DNA of 64,000 nucleotides, taken from contig JAHBWC010000008.1 in NCBI GenBank assembly GCA_019637225.1, positions 1 to 64,000 on the forward strand, read 5' to 3'. Of this stretch, positions 27,293-35,111 are shown piece after piece (positions within the stretch are counted from its first letter, which is position 1; each line of letters starts with the position of its first letter). The position numbers and the translations under genes were made by a program. The notes under the pieces are model-generated. The model saw only the letters and a list, made by a program, of their open reading frames with translations. It was not told the DNA's origin and did not search any database. The stretch is from Labilithrix sp. (GTDB lineage Bacteria; Myxococcota_A; Polyangia; Polyangiales; Polyangiaceae).

Positions 27293-27297
27293 GCTCT

Positions 27298-27618
27298 TCA
27301 GCCGCCGTCCGGCGGCCGGGGCGCGAGGCAGGGTTGAGGCTCCGCATCGAGGCCGGCGTCGTCGGCGCCTCCGTCGGTCGCGCTTCCGGCGTCCGGAGGA
27401 AGAGCGACGCCGAGGCACGGCGTCGGATTGGCCGTCGGGCTGAGACACGGCCGCGGGCCGGCGTCCTTCCCCTCGGTGCGCGGCTCCTCCGTCTCACCGC
27501 CGCACGCCTCGAGCGCCCCGGCGAGCGCGGTCGTCGTGGCGGCGACACTCGCGAGGGCGGCGGCGACGAAGCGCGCGCGGCGCGCGAGGATCAGCTTCCG
27601 GTTACCGTCGTTCCCCAT
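27298..27618 (-). CDS. Precursor-like small lipoprotein A with three P-x-P-C-L motifs
   Basis: A 106-residue protein beginning MGNDGNRKLILARRARFVAA, followed by ALASVAATTTALAGALEAC, so it has the same RR-containing hydrophobic signal as B and C and a lipobox-like Cys39. The mature part contains PRPCLS (55-60), PTPCLG (65-70) and PQPCLA (94-99), with DAG, DGG and DDAG steps between them. GAGGG lies about six bases before the ATG. It is divergent from pyrC (99-bp gap, which must hold both promoters) and is the first gene of the minus-strand cluster. A and B look like duplicates; C is the expanded version. Confidence 0.75.
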   Translation of the reverse strand: MGNDGNRKLILARRARFVAAALASVAATTTALAGALEACGGETEEPRTEGKDAGPRPCLSPTANPTPCLGVALPPDAGSATDGGADDAGLDAEPQPCLAPRPPDGG

Positions 27619-27717
27619 CGTGGCCCTCGCGTCCGGACTCGAGCGGCTCAGCTTAGCGCGACGGCGCCCTCGCGCACGCTTTCGTCGCTCCTTCCCGCGT
27701 GCTAACTCGCCGCGCCG

Positions 27718-29040
27718 ATGCAGGACGTGCTCGTGTTCCGCCGCGTTCGAGCCATCGATCCGGCGCGTCAGCTCGACGCCGAGATCGACGTCGTCGTCGA
27801 GAAGAAGCTCATCACCCGCGCCGGTCCCCGCGCGGCCGACGACCTCCTCGCGAACGCGAGCGTCGCGAAGGACCGCATCCGCGTCTTCGAGGTGCCCGGC
27901 GCGCTGCTCTTGCCCGGCCTGGTCGACCTCCACACGCACCTCCGCGAGCCCGGCCAGGAGTACAAGGAGGACATCGCGAGCGGCCTCGCCGCGGCCGCCG
28001 CGGGCGGCTTCACCGACGTCTGCGCGATGCCGAACACGAGCCCCGTGAACGACACGCGCGCCGTCACCGAGCTGCTCGTCCACAAGGCGCGCGCGGTGGG
28101 CGGCACGCGCCTCCACCCGATCGCGGCGATCACCGTCGGCCAGAAGGGCGACGCGCTGACGGAGATGGCCGACCTCAAGGAGGGTGGCGCGGTCGCCCTC
28201 AGCGACGACGGACGCTGCGTCACGCGGAGCGACGTCATGCGGCGGGCGCTCGAGTACGCGAGCACGTTCGACCTGCCGATCATCCAGCACGCCGAGGACC
28301 ACGCGCTCACCGCCGGCGCAGAGATGCACGAGGGCGGCGTCGCCACGCGGCTCGGCCTCCGCGGCTGGCCGCGCATCGCCGAGGACGTCATCGTCGCGCG
28401 CGACGTCCTGCTCGCCGAATACGTGAAGGCGAAGTACCACGTGGCCCACGTCTCGACGATGGGCTCGGTGCGCATCCTCCGCGAGGCCAAGTCGCGCGGC
28501 ATCGCGGTCACCGCCGAGGTGACGCCGCACCACCTCTTGCTCACCGACCAGAAGCTCATCGGCTACGACACGGCGTGCAAGGTCAACCCGCCGCTCCGCG
28601 AGACCGAGGACCTCCTCGCGCTCCGCGAGGCGCTCGCCGACGGGACGATCGACTGCATCGCGACCGACCATGCCCCGCACTCGCCGCTCGAGAAGGACTG
28701 CGAGCTGTCCGAGGCCTCGCCCGGAATGATCGGCCTCGAGCTCTGCCTCCCGCTGATGCTCGGCCTCGTCGACAAGGGCATCCTCCCGATGGCCCGCATG
28801 GTCGACGCGCTGACGCGCGCTCCGGCGCGCATCGTCGGGCTCGGCGCGCCGACGATCGCCGAAGGCGCGCCCGCGAACCTCACCTTCGTCGACCCGAAGA
28901 GGGCATGGACGGTCGAGCCCGACCGCCTCCGGACGAAGAGCAAGAACACGCCCTTTTTGGGGCAAACGATGACGGGCATGGTGCTCGCGACGATCGCGGG
29001 CGGAACGATCGCGTTCGACGTCGACGCGAAGGGACGCTGA
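27718..29040 (+). CDS. pyrC: Dihydroorotase
   Basis: PyrC closes carbamoyl-aspartate to dihydroorotate, step three of UMP synthesis. The zinc-binding motif DLHTHLREPGQEYKED (around residues 65-80) is that of the class I, longer dihydroorotases. Conserved segments continue with GGFTDVCAMPNTSPVND (Asn of substrate loop), HAED and HVAHVSTMGS (metal His residues), EVTPHHLLLTD, and CIATDHAPHS (catalytic Asp). The 440-residue length is typical. The ATG at 27718 follows a short intergenic region shared with the divergent small lipoprotein gene. carA begins five bases after the stop, so pyrC-carA is an operon. pyrB is not in the window. Confidence 0.95.
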   Translation: MQDVLVFRRVRAIDPARQLDAEIDVVVEKKLITRAGPRAADDLLANASVAKDRIRVFEVPGALLLPGLVDLHTHLREPGQEYKEDIASGLAAAAAGGFTDVCAMPNTSPVNDTRAVTELLVHKARAVGGTRLHPIAAITVGQKGDALTEMADLKEGGAVALSDDGRCVTRSDVMRRALEYASTFDLPIIQHAEDHALTAGAEMHEGGVATRLGLRGWPRIAEDVIVARDVLLAEYVKAKYHVAHVSTMGSVRILREAKSRGIAVTAEVTPHHLLLTDQKLIGYDTACKVNPPLRETEDLLALREALADGTIDCIATDHAPHSPLEKDCELSEASPGMIGLELCLPLMLGLVDKGILPMARMVDALTRAPARIVGLGAPTIAEGAPANLTFVDPKRAWTVEPDRLRTKSKNTPFLGQTMTGMVLATIAGGTIAFDVDAKGR

Positions 29041-29045
29041 CGAAG

Positions 29046-30194
29046 ATGGACCCCATGAAGAGCGAACGCATCCACCTCGTGCTCGCCGACGGGACGGTGT
29101 TCGCCGGCGAGCCCTACGGCGCGCGCGGCACGACGGTCGGCGAGGCCGTCTTCACGACCACGATGACCGGCTACCAGGAGGTCCTGACGGATCCCTCGTA
29201 CGCGGGCCAGCTCGTGACGATGACCGCGCCGGAGATCGGCAACGTCGGCGTCAACGCGGACGACGCCGAGTCGGTCGACGGCCGGCCGCACGTCGCCGGC
29301 TTCGTGCTCCGCGACGCGAGCCCGGTCGCCTCGAACTGGCGCTCGGAGCAGACGCTCGACGCGTACCTCGCCGAGCACGGCGTCGTCGCGATCTCGGGCG
29401 TCGACACGCGAAAGCTCACGCGCCACCTGCGCGATCACGGCTCGCAGAACGCCGCGATCGGCCCCGAGCCCATCGACGTCCTCGTCCGCAAGGCGCGCGA
29501 GGCTCCCGACATGTCCGGCCTCGACCTCGTGAAGCGGGTCACCCCGCGCGAGCCCTACGCGTTCACCGAGGGCCGCGGCGCGTGGCGTGTCGGCTCGCGC
29601 GGCGAGCCGGTGACCGGCGCCGCGCCGGAGGCTCGCCATCACGTGGTCGCGATCGACTACGGCGTGAAGAAGAACATCCTGCGCTGCCTGGTCGACTCCG
29701 GCTGCAGGGTCACGGTCGTGCCCGCGACGACGAGCGCCGCCGACGTCCTCGCGCTCGCCCCCGACGGCGTGTTCCTCTCGAACGGCCCGGGCGATCCCGC
29801 GGCGGTCGGCTACGCGGTCGAGACGATCCGCGGCCTCCTCGGGAAAAAACCGATCTTCGGCATCTGCCTCGGGCACCAGCTGCTCGCCCTCGCGCTCGGC
29901 GGCAAGACCTACAAGCTGAAGTTCGGGCACCGCGGCGCCAACCAGCCGGTGAAGGACCTCGCGACGGGACGCGTCGAGATCACGACGCAAAACCACGGCT
30001 TCTGCGTCGACCTCGCATCGCTCCCCGGCAGCGTCGTCAGCACGCACGTGCACCTGAACGACGGCACGAGCGAAGGGCTCGCCGCGAAGGACGTCGGCGC
30101 CTTCAGCGTGCAGTACCACCCCGAGGCCGCCGCCGGGCCGCACGACGCGCTCTACCTGTTCGATCGCTTCACGGCGGCGATGGAAAAGCGCTGA
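29046..30194 (+). CDS. carA: Carbamoyl-phosphate synthase small subunit (glutaminase)
   Basis: CarA hydrolyses glutamine and channels ammonia to CarB for carbamoyl phosphate, used for pyrimidines and arginine. The N-terminal domain has the family signature FTTTMTGYQEVLTDPSYAGQ and GVDTRKLTRHLRDHG. The C-terminal class I glutamine amidotransferase has GICLGHQLLALALGG (nucleophile Cys near 274), TTQNHGFCVD, and QYHPEAAAGPHD (His-Glu pair near 358). The triad is complete. Two in-frame ATGs lie three codons apart at 29046 and 29055; I use the first. carB is not adjacent. Confidence 0.95.
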   Translation: MDPMKSERIHLVLADGTVFAGEPYGARGTTVGEAVFTTTMTGYQEVLTDPSYAGQLVTMTAPEIGNVGVNADDAESVDGRPHVAGFVLRDASPVASNWRSEQTLDAYLAEHGVVAISGVDTRKLTRHLRDHGSQNAAIGPEPIDVLVRKAREAPDMSGLDLVKRVTPREPYAFTEGRGAWRVGSRGEPVTGAAPEARHHVVAIDYGVKKNILRCLVDSGCRVTVVPATTSAADVLALAPDGVFLSNGPGDPAAVGYAVETIRGLLGKKPIFGICLGHQLLALALGGKTYKLKFGHRGANQPVKDLATGRVEITTQNHGFCVDLASLPGSVVSTHVHLNDGTSEGLAAKDVGAFSVQYHPEAAAGPHDALYLFDRFTAAMEKR

Positions 30195-30258
30195 GATCTC
30201 GGGCCAATTCACGTCGACGCTGGCGTGTGTAGGGAAAGGTGCTAAACCACGGTCGTCG

Positions 30259-31092
30259 ATGGCCGTGACGAGCTCGCGTTCCTGGCGCTCCGTCATCCTG
30301 GTGCTCACGGGCGCCTCGGTGCTCGCGGCGTGCACGCTCGGCGAGGGCTCCGGCAAGAAGAAGAAAAAGTCTCCGGGGGACTGGGAAGACGACTTCGACG
30401 GCGAGATCCCGATGGTCGAGCAGCCGCTCGAGCCGGACGACGTGAACGACAACTCCGGCGCGTTCGGCGCCGGCGAGCGGCCGGCGGGCGACGCGAGCGG
30501 GCCGAGCGTCCGCGACGGCGGCACCGTGAGGCCCGCCGACGCCGGGCCCGTGCCGAAGGTCTATTGCGACGGGGCGCTCGCGGCCGGCGATCTCGCGATC
30601 GTCGAGATGATGATCTCGTCGCGCTCGGGGTCGAACGACTCGGGCGAGTGGGTCGAGATCCAGAGCACGCGCGATTGCTGGCTGAAGCTCCAGGGCGTCG
30701 CCGTCGAGTCGCCGCGCGGCGCCGCGGCCCCGAACGTGGCGACGATCAGCGACGACTTCGAGCTCGAGCCGCACGGCACCTTCGTCGTCGCCGGCTCGTC
30801 CAATCCGGCGAACAACCACGGCATCCAGGGCAAGGTCGTCTCGTGGGAGGCCACCGACGTCCTCAAGAACGACGGCGACACGGTCACGGTCAAGAGCGGC
30901 ACCGTCCAGATCGACACGCTCACCTACCCGGCGTTCAACAACCTGACGCCCGGCCGCGCGCTCTCGTTCCCGGTCGACTGCGCGTGGTCCGACCGCGCGA
31001 GCTGGCCGCGCTGGAGCCTCACGTTCGCGGAGTTCGCCCCCGGCTTCAAGGGCACGCCCAACGCCGACAACGCCGACGTCGCCTGCTTCTGA
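30259..31092 (+). CDS. Lipoprotein with lamin-tail-like domain
   Basis: The N-terminus (SWRSVILVLTGASVLAAC) is a lipoprotein signal with Cys near residue 25. A poly-Lys patch and an acidic disordered linker follow. From about residue 105 to the end the sequence resembles a lamin tail (LTD) domain: LAIVEMMISSRSGSNDSGEWVEI, LEPHGTFVVAGSS, and NDGDTVTVKSGTVQIDTLTY. LTD modules on bacterial surface proteins are common in myxobacteria and tend to accompany nucleases or adhesins; here the domain stands alone. It starts 64 bp after carA and may be read through from it, though its function is unrelated. Confidence 0.72.
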   Translation: MAVTSSRSWRSVILVLTGASVLAACTLGEGSGKKKKKSPGDWEDDFDGEIPMVEQPLEPDDVNDNSGAFGAGERPAGDASGPSVRDGGTVRPADAGPVPKVYCDGALAAGDLAIVEMMISSRSGSNDSGEWVEIQSTRDCWLKLQGVAVESPRGAAAPNVATISDDFELEPHGTFVVAGSSNPANNHGIQGKVVSWEATDVLKNDGDTVTVKSGTVQIDTLTYPAFNNLTPGRALSFPVDCAWSDRASWPRWSLTFAEFAPGFKGTPNADNADVACF

Positions 31093-31146
31093 GCCGAGCA
31101 CGCGCATCGTCGGCGCTCGCGAGCGGCGCGCTCGCCGCAGCTTGAC

Positions 31147-31160
31147 GTTCGACATCGAAC
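31147..31160. promoter_or_regulatory. Candidate TetR operator (GTTCGA-CA-TCGAAC)
   Basis: A perfect 6-bp inverted repeat lies 29 bp before the TetR-family gene and abuts a TTGACG (31142-31147) that could be a -35 box. Position and symmetry fit autoregulation; no binding data exist. Confidence 0.4.
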
Positions 31161-31188
31161 CGCTCAGAGTCGCCGGAGACGGCGGTCG

Positions 31189-31992
31189 ATGAAGATGGCG
31201 ACCAAGAGCGAGCTCCGCGGGCCGAAGCGCCCCCGCGCCGACACCCGCGCGTCGCTGATCCGCGCCGCCGAGAAGCTGTTCGCCGCGCGCGGGGTCGACG
31301 CCGTGTCGCTGCGCGAGGTGAGCGCCGCCGCCGGCCAGGCGAACAACTCCGCCGTGGCGTATCACTTTGGTTCGCGCGAAGGCCTCGTCGACGCCATCCT
31401 CGAGCGCCATTCGACGCCGATCCAAGCGCGCTACGCCGCGCAGAGCGAGCTGCTCGAGCGCCAGGGCTCGAGCTCGCTGCGCACGCTCGTCGAGGTCCTC
31501 GTGTTGCCCATCGTCGCCAAGCTCGACGATCCCGACGGCGGCTGGGAGTACCTCTCCCTCGCCGCTCAGCTCTCGGTCAACCCCCGCCTGCCCCTCGCCG
31601 AGCGGCCGGTCGCGCAGACGCCGGCCGTGCTCCGGCTGATGGGGCTCCTGGCGCCGTTCACCCGGACACGGCCGGAGCTCATGCTCTTTCGCTTCGATCG
31701 CATGGCGAACACGATCTACGCGAGCATCGTCTCGTGGCACCGCCTGTCGCGCGAGGGCTTCGTCGGCGTCTCGCGGTTGGCGTTCGAGCAGGACCTCGTC
31801 GACAGCCTCGTCGACATCCTCCAGCGGGCGTCCTCGCCGGAGACCTGCGCAGCGCTCGCCGCGCCGCCGGCGGCTCGGAACCAAGCCGGCGGCGCGAAGG
31901 CCGCGCGTCCGCCGGCCGTGAAGACGGCGCGGCGGACGGCGAAGGCTTCGCGCGCGAAGAGCGCGCCGCGCCGGAGTCAGGGCGATCGCTGA
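31189..31992 (+). CDS. TetR/AcrR-family transcriptional regulator
   Basis: Residues 15-70 form the TetR helix-turn-helix: RASLIRAAEKLFAARGVDAV, SLREVSAAAGQANNSAVAYHFGSREGLVDAIL, with the typical tyrosine-His-Phe turn. The rest (70-215) is an all-helical ligand and dimer domain with no recognised ligand class. The C-terminal 50 residues are Ala/Lys/Arg-rich and disordered, an extension seen on many myxobacterial regulators. GGAG ten bases upstream supports the ATG. A palindrome just upstream is a plausible binding site. Its target beyond itself is unclear, since both neighbours are lipoprotein genes on different strands. Confidence 0.85.
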   Translation: MKMATKSELRGPKRPRADTRASLIRAAEKLFAARGVDAVSLREVSAAAGQANNSAVAYHFGSREGLVDAILERHSTPIQARYAAQSELLERQGSSSLRTLVEVLVLPIVAKLDDPDGGWEYLSLAAQLSVNPRLPLAERPVAQTPAVLRLMGLLAPFTRTRPELMLFRFDRMANTIYASIVSWHRLSREGFVGVSRLAFEQDLVDSLVDILQRASSPETCAALAAPPAARNQAGGAKAARPPAVKTARRTAKASRAKSAPRRSQGDR

Positions 31993-32018
31993 GCGACCGC
32001 GCTAGGGACGTCCTCCCG

Positions 32019-32768
32019 TCACCAGGCGGCCGCGAACGTGCCGGCGATGGTGAACACCGGCGCGTTGCCGGAGGCGGCGCTCATCTCGAAGCGCAGCGAG
32101 CCGGTCGCGGTCCGCTGCGTGTAGTCGAGCGTCGTCGTCGTGACGCTCCCAGAGTACGGCGCCACGGGCGTCGAGACCTCGTAGTAGCCGGTGACCGGAC
32201 CGATCGAGCGCACCCGCGTGATGAGGGAGAACGGCTTGCCCGGATCGTTCGACTTGTCGAGGCGCGTCGTGCCGTTCTGGAAATTGCGCGCCACGAACTG
32301 GACCTCCCAGATGCGCCCCGCGGCCGTGACCGAGCAGCTAAGCGCGAAGAGCCGGTCCACCCTGCCCGGCATCGGCGTGTCGTCGACCACGTTGGCGCTG
32401 GTGGCGTAGCCGTCCGGTGTCGTCGTGAGGCAGCTCAGGTCCGTGTGCACGGTCGGGGCGGAGCCGGCGCGCGCCTCCGTGACGGTCAGCGAGGACGTCA
32501 CCCCCAGGGCGATCGACGGCGCGTCGCCCGCCGCGTCCTTCGCGCCGGCGTCCGACGCAGTGCCTCCGCCGTCGCCGTCGTCGGACGGCGAGCTCCCGTC
32601 GCGCGCGGCGGCCCCGTCCTCGGAGGGCGAGGTCGACGCGCTGCCGTCGGGGGCGGCGACGTCGGACGGATCACCGCTCGTCGAGGGATCGCTGCTGCTG
32701 CACGCGACGGCGGCCCCGAGGGTCAGTCCGATGAAGGCAAGCGTGAACGTGGCGCGAGACTTGATCAT
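32019..32768 (-). CDS. Lipoprotein of unknown function
   Basis: GGAG upstream and a lipoprotein signal (FTLAFIGLTLGAAVAC, lipobox Cys near 23) set the start. A Ser/Asp/Gly-rich linker covers residues 24-85. The remaining 165 residues are beta-rich with no recognised family (IWEVQFVARNFQNGTTRL, YYEVSTPVAPYSG, GSLRFEMSAASGNAPVFTIAGTF). Such linker plus beta-domain lipoproteins are typical outer-surface proteins. It converges with the TetR gene, 26 bp apart. Confidence 0.68.
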   Translation of the reverse strand: MIKSRATFTLAFIGLTLGAAVACSSSDPSTSGDPSDVAAPDGSASTSPSEDGAAARDGSSPSDDGDGGGTASDAGAKDAAGDAPSIALGVTSSLTVTEARAGSAPTVHTDLSCLTTTPDGYATSANVVDDTPMPGRVDRLFALSCSVTAAGRIWEVQFVARNFQNGTTRLDKSNDPGKPFSLITRVRSIGPVTGYYEVSTPVAPYSGSVTTTTLDYTQRTATGSLRFEMSAASGNAPVFTIAGTFAAAW

Positions 32769-33119
32769 GAACGCTCCGCGAAAGGGTTGCTTCTCTCTGC
32801 GTGTCGGCGCCGTCGAAGCCGGGATCGGGCTCGGGGTGAGCTCGCCGGTCTCGACCGCGCTGCGCACAGACGTGCGGCGCGTGCGGCGCCTGGAGTGGCA
32901 CGCACGCCCATGCTGCAACATCGACCGAGACAGCATTCAAGTCAACTGACTTATTTTCTACTCGATCGACTCACTCGACCTTCGGACACGCGCCGCTCGA
33001 CCTCGGACCGCGCGCCCGCGCCCGCGCCGCGCGCTCTCGCGCGCCGCCACGCGCTCGCCCGCGCGCCCGAACGGACAGGAGTTGCTTCCCCACGAAAAGC
33101 GGCTAGGTTTCGCGGCCTC
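32769..33119. other. 351-bp divergent intergenic region
   Basis: It lies between a minus-strand lipoprotein and rimO. Around 32940-32960 there is an AT-richer patch. On the minus strand TTGACT (32945-32940) and GATGTT (32922-32917) with a 17-nt spacer form a weak candidate promoter for the lipoprotein. No gene or RNA is seen. Confidence 0.35.
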
Positions 33120-34538
33120 GTGGCGAAAAAGCGCATCCATTTCGTGAGCCTCGGCTGCCCCAAGAACCGGGTCGACACGGAGGTCATGGTCGGCGTCGCC
33201 CTCGGCGCGAACGGCGACCGCTCCGGCTGGGAGCTCACGGACGACGCCGGTGACGCCGAGGTCATCGTCGTCAACACGTGCGGCTTCATCGGCGAGGCGA
33301 AGAAGGAGTCGATCGACACCATCTTCGAGATGGCCGAGCTGAAGAAGGTCGGCGCGTGCAAGAAGCTGGTCGTCACCGGCTGCCTCTCGCAGCGCTACCC
33401 GCAAGAGCTCTCGGCGCAGATGCCCGAGGTCGATCACTTCCTCGGCTCGAGCGACATGCTCGCGCTCGGGCGCATCCTCGACGACAAGAAGAACAAGACG
33501 CCGCGCATGCTCGTCGGCAACCCCGCCGACTGGGTCATCAAGGCGACGGACCCGCGCGTCGTCACCGGCTCGAGCGCCAGCGCCTACCTGAAGCTCGCCG
33601 AGGGCTGCAACCGCAGCTGTGCCTTCTGCACGATCCCGCAGTTTCGCGGAAAGCAGCGCTCGCGCCCCGCCGACGACATCGTCCGCGAGGCCGAGCAGCT
33701 CGCCGCGCGCGGCATCCTCGAGGTGAACCTCATCTCGCAGGACACCATCGCCTACGGGCGCGACCTCCCGAAGGACCGCCGGGCGTCGCTCGCCGAGCTC
33801 GTCCGCCGCGTCGCCGACGTGAAGGGGCTCCGCTGGGTGCGCGTCTTCTACCTTTACCCGGAGACCATCGACGAGGCGCTCCTCGACCTCTTGGCGAACC
33901 ACCCGCGCGTCGTCCCGTACGTCGACATGCCGCTCCAGCACGCCTCCGACGCGATGCTCGCTCGGATGAAGCGCGGGCACGGCAAGGACCGCCAGAAGCG
34001 CGTCGTCGAGCGGATGCGCAAGGCCGTCCCCGGCCTCTTCTTCCGCACGGCGTTCATCGTCGGGCATCCCGGCGAGACCGACGCCGACTTCTCCGAGCTC
34101 GTGGACTTCGTCGAGTGGGCCGAGTTCGACAACGTCGGCGTCTTCAAGTACTCGGACGAGGAGACGGCCAAGAGCTTCGCGCAGGACGCCAAGGTCAAGG
34201 CGCTCACGATCTCGAACCGCTGGCGGCGCCTGATGGGCGTTCAGCGCAAGATCGCGCGTCGCCGGAATCGCGCGCTCATCGGCCGCGAGCTCGAGGTCCT
34301 CGTCGAGGGACCGAGCGAGGAGCACGACCTCGTGATGGCCGGCCGGCACGCCGGTCAGGCCCCCGACGTCGACGGCCAGGTCTACCTCGGCGGCGGCGAG
34401 GTCGAGCGCGGACAGATGCGACGCGTCCGGATCACGCAGGCGGCCGACTACGATCTCGTCGGCGACGTCATCGACGAGAGCCCCCGCCCCGCGCGGAAGA
34501 AGAAGGTCTCGCTCAAGGTCCTCGGCGCGTCCACTTGA
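33120..34538 (+). CDS. rimO: Ribosomal protein S12 methylthiotransferase
   Basis: RimO adds a methylthio group to the beta carbon of Asp88 (E. coli numbering) of S12. The GTG start is directly followed by the family N-terminus KKRIHFVSLGCPKNRVDTE, whose Cys with those in NTCGF and VTGCLSQRY bind the auxiliary cluster. The radical SAM motif GCNRSCAFCTIPQFRGKQRSR has C-x3-C-x2-C and the RGKQRSR signature that separates RimO from MiaB. The C-terminal 65 residues are a TRAM domain (ELEVLVEGPSEEHD). Length 472 residues, normal. The frame is open upstream but without family similarity. Confidence 0.95.
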   Translation: MAKKRIHFVSLGCPKNRVDTEVMVGVALGANGDRSGWELTDDAGDAEVIVVNTCGFIGEAKKESIDTIFEMAELKKVGACKKLVVTGCLSQRYPQELSAQMPEVDHFLGSSDMLALGRILDDKKNKTPRMLVGNPADWVIKATDPRVVTGSSASAYLKLAEGCNRSCAFCTIPQFRGKQRSRPADDIVREAEQLAARGILEVNLISQDTIAYGRDLPKDRRASLAELVRRVADVKGLRWVRVFYLYPETIDEALLDLLANHPRVVPYVDMPLQHASDAMLARMKRGHGKDRQKRVVERMRKAVPGLFFRTAFIVGHPGETDADFSELVDFVEWAEFDNVGVFKYSDEETAKSFAQDAKVKALTISNRWRRLMGVQRKIARRRNRALIGRELEVLVEGPSEEHDLVMAGRHAGQAPDVDGQVYLGGGEVERGQMRRVRITQAADYDLVGDVIDESPRPARKKKVSLKVLGAST

Positions 34539-34569
34539 TCGCGCCGTCGCGCGTCGCCGTCCGCGCGGG

Positions 34570-34932
34570 TTACTTCAGCGTGACCGTCGTCGACGGCGAC
34601 CGCGTCGTGCCGTCTTCCTGCGAGATGTCGACGACGTCGCCGGCGTTCGCGACGATCTCGAGCTCCCACGAGCCGAGCTCGTCGGCGATCGTGCCCTCGA
34701 CGCGCTGGCTCCGCGGCAGGAGCTCGTTGCGGTTCACGACGACGATGAGCGCGTTCGGGATCGCGCCGCGATCGCTCTTCAGGCGGAACGTGTTCGGCTC
34801 GCTCCCCACCGAGACGGTCGGCAGGCTCGGCGGCGGCAGCGGGAGCGTCGGGCTCGTGCACGCGACGCCCAAGGCCACCGCGAGCGCGATCACGCCGAGA
34901 CGTGCCGCGAGGAACCACCGCGCCGAACGCAT
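34570..34932 (-). CDS. Small lipoprotein
   Basis: The chosen ATG gives a lipoprotein signal (LAARLGVIALAVALGVAC) with Cys near 25. A Pro-rich segment (LPLPPPSLP) precedes an 80-residue beta domain, NALIVVVNRNELLPRS and WELEIVANAGDVVDISQEDG, which looks like a small Ig-like or carboxypeptidase-regulatory-type fold. Family is not recognised. It converges with rimO (31-bp gap). Confidence 0.65.
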   Translation of the reverse strand: MRSARWFLAARLGVIALAVALGVACTSPTLPLPPPSLPTVSVGSEPNTFRLKSDRGAIPNALIVVVNRNELLPRSQRVEGTIADELGSWELEIVANAGDVVDISQEDGTTRSPSTTVTLK

Positions 34933-35111
34933 CAGCAACTTTGTAGCATGCCGTCCGGCTAGCTCGCCAGGTTGGTTTCTCCGTGATCTCATGAGCTTGC
35001 CTGACAACTTTGTTGGCGACCGCCGATTCGCCCCGGCGCGCGCGCAACTTGGGAAGATCGCCCGCTTGCCTCTAGTCTCGATCCCCTAGTCTTCCCGGCG
35101 CGCGGAGGAGA

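Noticed and set aside
32899..32916. TGGCACG sequence near 32895 resembling a sigma-54 -24 element
   Set aside because: The next GC in a suitable context is about 13 bases away, not 10.
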